Below, one piece after another: positions 58,001 to 64,000 of a stretch of 64,000 nucleotides of DNA. This DNA is from Oligosphaera ethanolica (GTDB lineage Bacteria > Verrucomicrobiota > Lentisphaeria > Oligosphaerales > Oligosphaeraceae): NCBI RefSeq assembly GCF_030814695.1, contig NZ_JAUSVL010000001.1, positions 310,001 to 374,000 of the forward strand. The letters are read 5' to 3'. Each line of letters begins with the position of its first letter. Within the stretch, counting starts at the first letter, position 1. The notes below the pieces were generated by a model. That model ran no database searches and was not told where the DNA came from. It worked only from the letters and a program-made list of their open reading frames with translations. Both the position numbers and the translations under genes were made by a program.

Positions 58001-58452
58001 AAGAGGCCTTCGCTGCCATCCAATGCGACTTCGCCGAGCCGCGCCTGGGCCTGAGCGAAGACTTCTGGGACGCCTATGACGAAGCCAAGGCCGGACTGGA
58101 TCAATTCGGCCCCCGACATCAGGCCGGCGGCGGCGACTCCAGGTCCATGCGCGTCCGGGCGCTCAGCAACATCGCTGCCGCACTATCGCGCCTGCAAAAC
58201 GACGCATCGCCCGCCGGGGCCTTCCTGCCGACCCTGCGACAGGCCATTGAGCGCTTCGGCGCATTGTCGGAATTTACCCTGCGCCGCCTTGGGCGCTTCG
58301 AACTCAAAAGCGATGCGCAACTGCAGAAATTCCTCGAACAGGTCGAGATGATCCGCCAGAAGCTGGGCGATAACTACCTGGCGGACCTCACCAAGCTGTC
58401 GGCAAACACCCGCAGCGAAATCATCGTTGCCATCGAAACCAGGAGGGAGTAG
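55024..58452 (+). CDS. PLD-like/SF2 helicase fusion B, PLD site degenerate
   Basis: This 1142-residue paralogue of the helicase at 45497 starts at ATG 55024 after GGAG at 10 nt; the frame to 54847 is not supported. The N-terminal domain aligns with the PLD-like part of A (VMGGFFYFSALKSFHDAL), but H-G-K is replaced by Y139-A-R141 and GSSN by G161-S-I-D164, so hydrolase activity is doubtful. The motor is intact: VGLGKS (K293), DEAH 366-369, TATPFNNRPADI, FSEYADTVKHLADYL, TDKMSEGHNLNRAG and QRVGRINRIG. It probably translocates on DNA as part of the same system as A and the methyltransferase. Confidence 0.88.
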   Translation: MSHLYTIKQAAALGEKLRELASDSTLIRVMGGFFYFSALKSFHDALAANPRVALRIIVGMDVELHYSHLVEINRREPNESNITALPGDRELIEAYLESLRTAMGAPELDIATFHERLPLFIDLLKNGRLHIRRSRNLTYARACLFDRDSGELFSQVDWLTGSIDLSQPKLTVQNQVQVGSRDFGVDELAEQFEQLWDDGVVLTEDPDTLKRILAILEHESIAAAVTPYEAYGLLLKIYLDLQKQVNASAYLSQILEDHDYTKYRYQLDAVDQALTILQEYNGVIIADVVGLGKSVVASLIINGIKKRGIIIAPPGLIGDAQKRESGWQDYKSDFRFYDWEIFSCGLLEDAWNYVKDRPDIEVVLIDEAHRFKNQETEDYETLSDICRGRKVILLTATPFNNRPADIFALLKLFVVPGCSNITLDDRLEHRFATYDNVFSQLSFIQKNLKKEDDETVKRVRSAYEKLHWQFERHAPDGDIDPRLIKKWSRKMAREIRKILEPIIIRRNRIDLRNDPDYRNEVSELSDMQPPAEQYFELTPEQSRFYDDIIGTYFGEGGSFRGCLYQPFLYEGKTGAGRGGQDLHRESIQQQNLYSFMCRLLVRRFESSFGAFARSIDKFIVSHEQARDFIRKHNRYIMNRTLLERLYAKDADDVEAALEDFASESDVDLTPRNKRVYEVAAFAQKDQFLADLDHDIALFHEVQDKLKQLDLTQNDPKAARLTDVVKAVLASKHPDIAHKKGEPKRKVIVFSEYADTVKHLADYLETHFPGRVLSVSGNTSKQLKQTLAANFDAGFGKKGKPLDQYDILVATDKMSEGHNLNRAGLVINYDIPWNPTRVIQRVGRINRIGNKVFQNLYIFNFFPTERGADINRSREIAAAKMFMIHNTIGEDAQIFDIDETPEASSLFRKLQQNPEDSEEESFLTSVKKAYLAMLEQHPDMAQRLQHLPHRIKTARTGDSNALYLFKRKGLGLFTIYVPEIDGAERLRAESTTMEEAFAAIQCDFAEPRLGLSEDFWDAYDEAKAGLDQFGPRHQAGGGDSRSMRVRALSNIAAALSRLQNDASPAGAFLPTLRQAIERFGALSEFTLRRLGRFELKSDAQLQKFLEQVEMIRQKLGDNYLADLTKLSANTRSEIIVAIETRRE

Positions 58453-58651
58453 GCACGCAGCCCGCGCAAGCGCCGCGCCACAGGACGACCACCGACCACC
58501 GACACGCACATGCGCGGCGCCACCGGACGACCTGCAGGACCACAAACCAGCGACCAACGCCCGCCGAGCCCAGCCCGACAACAGACCAGCAGACCTACAA
58601 ACCGCCGACAGTCGCCATACCGCTGGTTATCGCCGCCCCCACCCTCAAAAA

Positions 58652-58689
58652 GAAATCTGTGTTAATCTGCGGAATCTGTGGATAGAAAA
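58652..58689. repeat. 38-bp 'AATCTGCGG' repeat, right border of the island
   Basis: This matches 45274-45311 at 36 of 38 positions in the same orientation. The rest of 58453-58697 shows no gene. Confidence 0.85.
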
Positions 58690-58697
58690 ATCTTCGG

Positions 58698-59267
58698 TCA
58701 GCACCAACGGGCGACGTCGACGGGGGCGAGTTTGGGGACGTGGATGACGTCCTGGTCATCGAGGTAGTAGCGCAGCGAAGCGCCGGCGGGGACGTCTTCG
58801 CTGGCGGGTTTTTCGGCGGGGTAGCCGACGGCGAGGAGGTACATGACCTGCTGGCTAGGGGAGACTTGCAGGAGTTTGCGCAGGGGTTCGCGCTGGATGG
58901 CACCCAGCCAGCAGCAGCCCAGGCCATTGGCCTGGGCAACGAGCTGCATGCTCTGGATGGCGGCGCCAGCATCAGCGTGAGCCATGGGCGCGGCGTCGCT
59001 GGGGCCAAGCACGGCGATGTAGGCCATGGCGGCGTTCTTGCCCCATTCGGGATTGCGCTTGGGGCGCACCATGGCGCCCCAAGCCGTCTGCGCGAAGACT
59101 TTTTCGGCCATATCGGCTGAGGCCACCACGACGTAGCGCAGCTGCTGCATATTGCCGGCGCAAGACGTCACGCGGGCGCCGTCAATCATCTGCCGCAGGA
59201 CCTCTTCCGGCACGGCCTTCTGCTCAAAAAAACGGATAGTACGGCGGTCTTTGATAAGTTTCAACAT
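58698..59267 (-). CDS. Nitroreductase family protein
   Basis: This is a 189-residue FMN-dependent nitroreductase-fold protein. The N-terminal FMN-binding segment KDRRTIRFFEQKAVPEEVL, SCAGNMQQLRYVVV and the C-terminal LLAVGYPAEKP are typical. Such enzymes reduce nitroaromatics, quinones or other electron acceptors with NAD(P)H; the physiological substrate is unknown. The ATG at 59267 follows AGGAG at about 9 nt, while an upstream frame to 59315 has no support. It is 72 nt downstream of the AAA ATPase gene on the same strand and may be co-transcribed. Confidence 0.9.
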   Translation of the reverse strand: MLKLIKDRRTIRFFEQKAVPEEVLRQMIDGARVTSCAGNMQQLRYVVVASADMAEKVFAQTAWGAMVRPKRNPEWGKNAAMAYIAVLGPSDAAPMAHADAGAAIQSMQLVAQANGLGCCWLGAIQREPLRKLLQVSPSQQVMYLLAVGYPAEKPASEDVPAGASLRYYLDDQDVIHVPKLAPVDVARWC

Positions 59268-59339
59268 CGCGGGGTCTCCTGTCGTTGGGTCGCGTGATGG
59301 GAAATGCCGAGGCAAGTGACGCGGCTCGCTGGCGCACTA

Positions 59340-60818
59340 TCACCCTCGCTTCGCGGCGGACTTGCCGTATTTGGATGCCGGCGTCGCCCGTGAAAAGGCC
59401 CAGCTGCGAATGGCCTTGATCTGCTGCTCCATGGTATCGGACAACGGCACGATGCGGCCGATGACATTGCTCAGATCGCGCTGGTTGAAGGGCCGTTTTT
59501 CGTAGAAGGCGTCGGTACGGGCAGAAATCACCGCCTGCTCGATTTCGGCGCCGTTCCAGCCCTCGGTCATGATCTGCAGCATCTTGAAATCGAAGTCATC
59601 AGGATTGGCGCCATTGGCTTTGAGGTGGATGCGCATGATGTCTTCACGTTCTTCCTTCGACGGCAGGTCGCAGAAGAACACTTCGTCAAAGCGGCCTTTG
59701 CGCAGGACTTCGGCCGGCAGCGCCTGGATTTTGTTGGCGGTGGCGGCGATGAAAATCAGCGGCGGCTTTTCCTGCATCCAAGTGAGGAAGCTTGAGAAGA
59801 TATGCGAGGCGATGCGGTCGCCGGATTCGTCCAACCCCAGGGCGTTTTCGATTTCATCGATCCACAGCACGGCCGGGGCGACGGACTCGATCGTTTTGAG
59901 CGCGCGGTGGAAGGCCTCTTCCGGCGTGCCGTACATGCCGGAGAACACCAGATTCATGTCCAGGCGGAACATGGGGATATTCCACAAGGACGAGATGGTC
60001 TTTACCGCTAGACTCTTTCCACAGCCACTGACACCCATCATCAAAAGCCCTTTGGGAATGGGCACGCCGGCATCCAGGGCCTCGCGGGTGAACATGTGCT
60101 GGCGTTTGAGCAGCCAGTCCTTCAAATTGTCCAGACCGCCAATGCCATCCACGCGCCAACGCGGCGGCGAAAATTCCAGAAAGCCGGATTTTTTGACCAC
60201 GTTTTTCTTCTCGGCGAAGATTTCGTCCAGCAGCTGATCTTTATCGGCGTTTTTGAGTCTACAGGCGCGGTGTAGCACGTAGCTGATTTCGTTTTCGGTG
60301 AGGCCCTTGAGGGCCAGAATGACCTGGCGGATGACATCTTCGGGAATGACGTAGTCGGGATTTTCCGCGACCAGCGCATGGATCTGCGCGGCAATATCGC
60401 TTTCGTCCGGCGGGGCGACCTCCAGCAGATGGACTTCTTTTTTGAGTGCTTCGGGGACATTCATGTCCGCGCAGAGGAGGAAAACCACGCGGTCGTGTTT
60501 AAGTCGACCGTCATTGTAGGCCTCGCGTAGCGCGCGGACGACGTGCGGGTCGCTCATGAAGGGCGCCAAGTCGCGCAGCACGATCATGCCGCGCAGGTCT
60601 TGGCTGATGATGCTCAGGATGGCCTTGACGGGGTCAGTGGTCTCCGCGGCGGCGCCTTCCAGGCCCATGACGCTTGACCACAGCCGTACCGGCGTGCTTT
60701 CGCCGGCGGCGAGCTCGCGAATACCACGGATAATGCGTTCTTCCTCGGGACTGTAGATGTACACCAGCGGGCTACGCCCGGTAATGGTGCTTTGCAGTTG
60801 GTCCATCATTTCAGACAT
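59340..60818 (-). CDS. AAA family ATPase, Ycf46-like
   Basis: This 492-residue ATPase resembles the Ycf46 family. The N-terminal degenerate ATPase-like region has YIYSPEEERII and LRDLAPFMSDPHVVRALRE. The C-terminal AAA module carries Walker A G262-V-S-G-C-G-K-S269, Walker B LWIDEIE (318-324), sensor 1 in FIAATANK and the arginine finger in RKGRFDE. The ATG at 60818 follows AAGGAA; the frame runs on to 61283 only by reading through the neighbouring gene in another phase and is rejected. Ycf46 proteins have been linked to regulation of carbon uptake or photosynthesis in cyanobacteria; the role here is unknown. Confidence 0.9.
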   Translation of the reverse strand: MSEMMDQLQSTITGRSPLVYIYSPEEERIIRGIRELAAGESTPVRLWSSVMGLEGAAAETTDPVKAILSIISQDLRGMIVLRDLAPFMSDPHVVRALREAYNDGRLKHDRVVFLLCADMNVPEALKKEVHLLEVAPPDESDIAAQIHALVAENPDYVIPEDVIRQVILALKGLTENEISYVLHRACRLKNADKDQLLDEIFAEKKNVVKKSGFLEFSPPRWRVDGIGGLDNLKDWLLKRQHMFTREALDAGVPIPKGLLMMGVSGCGKSLAVKTISSLWNIPMFRLDMNLVFSGMYGTPEEAFHRALKTIESVAPAVLWIDEIENALGLDESGDRIASHIFSSFLTWMQEKPPLIFIAATANKIQALPAEVLRKGRFDEVFFCDLPSKEEREDIMRIHLKANGANPDDFDFKMLQIMTEGWNGAEIEQAVISARTDAFYEKRPFNQRDLSNVIGRIVPLSDTMEQQIKAIRSWAFSRATPASKYGKSAAKRG

Positions 60819-60858
60819 AACGCGTTCCTTCCAGATGCCGCCCCGGCGCAGGGCGGCG

Positions 60859-63800
60859 TCACAGCTCCTTGATATAGATATTTCGGAACCAGATGGGATT
60901 GCCGTGATCCTGCAATTCGATCTGGCCGCTCGGGTAGATGGGCTTGGCGCGGTTCCAGTAGTTCTCCATGACGACCTCGTCCACGACCAGCTCGCCATTG
61001 AGCCATACCGACACGATCTCTCCGACCATGCGGATGCGGAAACGGTTCCACTCACCGATGGCATTGTCCATGATGTGGGTCGGATTGCTCGGGTGCTGCT
61101 TGTTGTTGTAGAGTCCGCCGGAGCCGATCTTCCACTGGGTGTGATCCCATATCTGCACCTGCGGCGATCCTCGCAGATAAATGCCGGTATCGCCACGCGG
61201 GCCGATGCGCCAATCGACGTACATTTCGAAATCGGCGTAGTCCTTCGCCGTGCAGAGCGCCTTGCCCTTGCCGTCGAATTCAAGCATATCGCCGACGACT
61301 TTCCAATGCTGGCGCATCTGCTCGTCGGCGGCCTGTTGCGCGGCGGCGAGTTCGTCGGGAGTCATCTGGGCGCGTTTTTCGGGATTGGCGACCAGGCCCT
61401 TCCAGCCGCTGAGGTCGCGCCCGTTGAACAGCGCGGTGAAGCCCTCCGGCGGCACGTTGTGCGGACCGTCCACGTAGGGCGCCAGCGGCTTGATACGAAT
61501 GTTGCGGAATTCCACCAGCGCGCCATGGCCGAGCCAGCCGAGGTGTCCGCGGCGGCGCTTGAGGCCCGGGTGCTTGGCCAGCCCCTGCCCATCTGCCGTT
61601 TCCGTGATCGTGCTCAGATCGGCGTCGACAATGATCTGGCCGTTGAGCGTCACCGTGATCTGCGAACCCTTAGCGACGACTTCCTGCGTATTCCATTCGC
61701 CGGCGGGCTTCTGCGCGCCGACTTTCGCCGGCACCACGCCGTAGATGGAACCATGATGCTGCCAGGACTGGAGCGCATAGCCGTGCACGGCCTGGTAACC
61801 GGCGTCATCAATGATCTGCAGTTCCATGCCGTCGTAAGCCGGATTGCCGCTGATCGGCGAGCGTATCGCCAGGCCATTGTTGGCACCGGGGCCGAGTTTG
61901 AACTCAAATCGCAGCACAAAATCGCCGAACTCCCACGCCGTCAGCAGCTGTCCGCCCTTCTTGGGATCGCAGAAGAGATTGCCATCGGCATTGACGCCGT
62001 AGCCGCCGGTGCTGCCGATCCAGCCGTCGAGGTCCTTGCCATTGAAAAGCGGGACAAAGCCCTCAGCATCGGCCGCGGGCAATGGCGGCGCGGGCGGCGG
62101 CGCGGGCTCCTCAGCGGCGGCGAAGCGCTCCGGGGTCTTCCCGGCCGCATAGGCTTCGAGTTCCACCACGTGCACATAGGGGCCGACACCGCGCGTGATG
62201 TTCAAGCGCACGTAGCGCACCGTCCGCGCTGGGAAACGGTGCACGATGCCCTGGGCATCCGCAGGCGTGTCATTGGCGGCATTGTCGGCCACCTGCTCCC
62301 AGGTTTCGCCGTCGGCGGAGACCTCGACGGTGTAGGCGTAGCTGCGTTTGCCATCCCAGTAGAAAATGACCCGCACGGCGTCGATACTGGCCTTGTGCTG
62401 CATATCCACCATAATCCAGGTGGGGCATTTATCCGTATGCCATCCGTCATTCTTGCCGATGCGGCCGTCGTTGACGCGGTCCGGCGAGTGGTCCTGCTCC
62501 TGCTGACTGCCGGCCTGCACCGGCTGTTTGAATAGCAGATTGGGGCCGGGGGCCTTCGGCGTCTTCCCCGTCAGCGAATAGACCTCCAGTTCCACCAGAT
62601 GCACGGCCTCATTGACGCTGTTCTTCAGGATGTTCAGGCGCACATAGCGCGCACGGCAAGCCGCCGGCAGGAGGTGATTGACGCCCTTCTCGTCAGCGGC
62701 GCGGTTATTTTTGCTGTGATCGACGACCTGCTGCCAGGTCTGATTATCCTCGGAGACCTCGATGGTGTAGGTGTAGAAACGACGGCCGTCCCAGTAGAAA
62801 ATCGGCCGGACCGAAAAGATGTCCTCGACCTGTTCCAGATCAAGCGTCAGCGAGCTCGGCCAACGGGCGCCGAACCACGCGTCATCGCGGGTGATGCGGC
62901 CGTCCACGGCCTTGTCGGGCGAGTGATTGCCCTGCTGCGGGCAAGTCGTCGTCACTGGCTTGCCCATGGCGATATTCACGCCCTGGGAGGGAAAACGCGC
63001 CAGCTGGGCCATGGCCTGCTCTTTCAGCGCGTCGTTCGTGCTGACGGCGAGGACTTTTCGCAGCGCCTCCCCAGCGGCGCTGGTAGTCATGCCGGGGTCT
63101 TTGGCGTCCCGCGCGCAGACGAGCTTGACGGCTGCCGCAGCGGCCTCGTCAGCCAGTTCGGGATCAGCAAAAGCCGGCAGGACAATACCGGTCAGGACCG
63201 CGTCCTGCCGCAGCGCCGCTGCGGCGGCGAGCACCAGTTTGCGCTCGTCAGCGCGCTGACAGAGCGCCATGAGCTGCCCAAGCTTCGTCAGGCGATCAGC
63301 GGCAGCCAGCCCGAGGTCCTGCCCAAGGAGGCGTGACAGCCCCCGCAGCGCCAGCACCCGCGCCGTCGGCGGCTCCGGCTGTGCGGCCAGGGTGAAGAGC
63401 GCGTCCATGGCGTCGACCGTCGGCCAAGCGGCCAATGCGCGCACGGCGGCATCGCGCACCGCCGCGTCGTCATTGGCCAGATCGGCCTGCACGGCCTGCA
63501 GGGCCGCCGCCGAAGCAATCTCGGGCGCGAGCTGCAGGAATGCCGCGCGGGTCGCCCCGGTCGCCGTGGCCAGTGCCGCAAGCACTTTTGTGGCGCAATC
63601 GCCATTGCCGCGCGCGAGATTGACCAGCGCGGTCTGCGCAGCGCGACGCTCGGCGGCATCATCAATGGCTTGCACGCGGCCGATGATTTCATCGCAGTCT
63701 GCCGCCTGCGCCAGATTCGCCAGGGCCTTCCAAGCGGCACGGCGGACGCCGCTATCGCCATCATCCAGCTGCGCGAAGATGGCCCGCCGCTGCGCGACGG

Positions 63801-64000
63801 CCCGGCGCAAGGCCAGGATGTCCATCAACGCGGCCTTGCCATCCGGAGTGGCGTTGTCAATGGCGGCGGCAATCAGCGCGGCAAAATCGTCGTTGCGCTG
63901 CTGAATCAGCACCGCGCGAATGGCCGACAAGTCGTCTTTGGGCGCCGTGGCCATGGCCGCGGCCAAGAGTGCGGTGCAGTCCACCGGCGCGACGCCGGGC
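60859..64000 (-). CDS. HEAT / F5-8C / DUF1080 multidomain protein, 5' end outside the window
   Basis: At least 1046 residues are encoded; the frame is open to the window edge, so the true start and any signal peptide are missing. Order: Ala-rich HEAT-like helical repeats (about 1-330), two discoidin-like (F5/8 type C) domains, one ending near residue 475 and the other near 620 (DHSPDRVNDGRIGKNDGWHT; YVRLNI), then two DUF1080 (3-keto-disaccharide hydrolase/LamG-like) domains, each opening with LFNGKDLDGW or LFNGRDLSGW and carrying the nested GLAIRSP or TGIYLRGSPQVQIWD core. DUF1080 proteins act on or bind glycans, and export is expected. It lies 40 nt upstream of the AAA ATPase gene. Confidence 0.88.
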   Translation of the reverse strand, partial: PGVAPVDCTALLAAAMATAPKDDLSAIRAVLIQQRNDDFAALIAAAIDNATPDGKAALMDILALRRAVAQRRAIFAQLDDGDSGVRRAAWKALANLAQAADCDEIIGRVQAIDDAAERRAAQTALVNLARGNGDCATKVLAALATATGATRAAFLQLAPEIASAAALQAVQADLANDDAAVRDAAVRALAAWPTVDAMDALFTLAAQPEPPTARVLALRGLSRLLGQDLGLAAADRLTKLGQLMALCQRADERKLVLAAAAALRQDAVLTGIVLPAFADPELADEAAAAAVKLVCARDAKDPGMTTSAAGEALRKVLAVSTNDALKEQAMAQLARFPSQGVNIAMGKPVTTTCPQQGNHSPDKAVDGRITRDDAWFGARWPSSLTLDLEQVEDIFSVRPIFYWDGRRFYTYTIEVSEDNQTWQQVVDHSKNNRAADEKGVNHLLPAACRARYVRLNILKNSVNEAVHLVELEVYSLTGKTPKAPGPNLLFKQPVQAGSQQEQDHSPDRVNDGRIGKNDGWHTDKCPTWIMVDMQHKASIDAVRVIFYWDGKRSYAYTVEVSADGETWEQVADNAANDTPADAQGIVHRFPARTVRYVRLNITRGVGPYVHVVELEAYAAGKTPERFAAAEEPAPPPAPPLPAADAEGFVPLFNGKDLDGWIGSTGGYGVNADGNLFCDPKKGGQLLTAWEFGDFVLRFEFKLGPGANNGLAIRSPISGNPAYDGMELQIIDDAGYQAVHGYALQSWQHHGSIYGVVPAKVGAQKPAGEWNTQEVVAKGSQITVTLNGQIIVDADLSTITETADGQGLAKHPGLKRRRGHLGWLGHGALVEFRNIRIKPLAPYVDGPHNVPPEGFTALFNGRDLSGWKGLVANPEKRAQMTPDELAAAQQAADEQMRQHWKVVGDMLEFDGKGKALCTAKDYADFEMYVDWRIGPRGDTGIYLRGSPQVQIWDHTQWKIGSGGLYNNKQHPSNPTHIMDNAIGEWNRFRIRMVGEIVSVWLNGELVVDEVVMENYWNRAKPIYPSGQIELQDHGNPIWFRNIYIKEL

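Noticed and set aside
45497..58452. Assignment as a complete DISARM or BREX system
   Set aside because: No DrmA/DrmB, PglZ or BrxC-like gene is visible. Only the general parts (methyltransferase, helicase, PLD) match.
45274..58689. Integrative element with att sites
   Set aside because: There is no integrase, no tRNA gene and no short identical core at a gene end. The bordering 38-bp repeats also belong to a dispersed repeat class.
60819..61283. N-terminal extension of the AAA ATPase frame
   Set aside because: It overlaps the DUF1080 coding sequence in another phase and is Arg/Thr/Ser-rich nonsense. ATG 60818 has a good ribosome-binding site and a family-like start.
60757..62535. 592-codon open frame on the + strand
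   Set aside because: It is antisense to the DUF1080 protein and the AAA ATPase start. The composition is a mirror of those genes.

Overview
The window is GC-rich bacterial chromosome (roughly 60% GC by eye). The gene content points to the PVC superphylum, most likely Lentisphaerota. The pointers are a prepilin-like protein with an H-X9-DG C-terminus, paired formylglycine sulfatases, a Gfo/Idh/MocA oxidoreductase beside a sugar-phosphate isomerase-like TIM barrel, a multidomain DUF1080 protein, and a division cluster whose MurE carries the meso-DAP signature. This assignment is inference from content. No rRNA or tRNA gene was recognised.

Layout: 1-0.9 kb is non-coding repeats. 0.9-6.1 kb (+) holds an oxidoreductase, a TIM-barrel epimerase, an LplT-like MFS protein and an orphan sugar-ABC ATPase. 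6.2-14.1 kb (-) holds a glycerophosphodiesterase, a GYF-domain membrane protein, a heterodimeric ABC exporter and an FAD-dependent oxidoreductase. 14.9-20.8 kb (+) is the division/cell-wall operon mraZ-rsmH-ftsL-ftsI-murE, headed by a clear MraZ-type operator. 21.1-24.0 kb (+) is a sulfatase pair. 24.1-32.6 kb is mostly (-): gpmI, a prepilin-like protein, a 1291-residue aromatic-rich secreted repeat protein and an SDR, plus one small (+) zinc-ribbon membrane protein. 33.2-36.9 kb (+) is a large hybrid sensor kinase. 37.2-40.8 kb (-) is an XPB-like helicase, a Bax1-like (DUF790) nuclease and an unknown protein in one operon. 40.9-45.0 kb (-) is an anti-sigma/ECF sigma pair behind tpiA and pgk.

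45.5-58.5 kb (+) is the most unusual part, a putative restriction/defence island. Two paralogous giant proteins, each with a phospholipase-D-like N-terminus and an SF2 helicase, bracket an Eco57I-type adenine methyltransferase. Between them lie a broken DUF1016 (YhcG) nuclease gene and a 233-residue unknown protein. The methyltransferase contains a sharply AT-rich specificity segment, which suggests module exchange. The second helicase appears to have lost its PLD catalytic residues. Nearly identical 38-bp direct repeats lie just outside both ends of the island. 58.7-64.0 kb (-) holds a nitroreductase, a Ycf46-like AAA ATPase and a HEAT/F5-8C/DUF1080 protein cut by the window edge.

Intergenic DNA is full of a dispersed, apparently non-autonomous repeat family. 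Its members are perfect hairpins, 250-400 bp elements with inverted termini, a 21-bp VNTR, and ~90-bp and ~190-bp modules. Several share the same tip sequence (GGTAATCGGTCA). They cluster around the operon borders and inside the island, and one copy appears to have truncated the DUF1016 gene.
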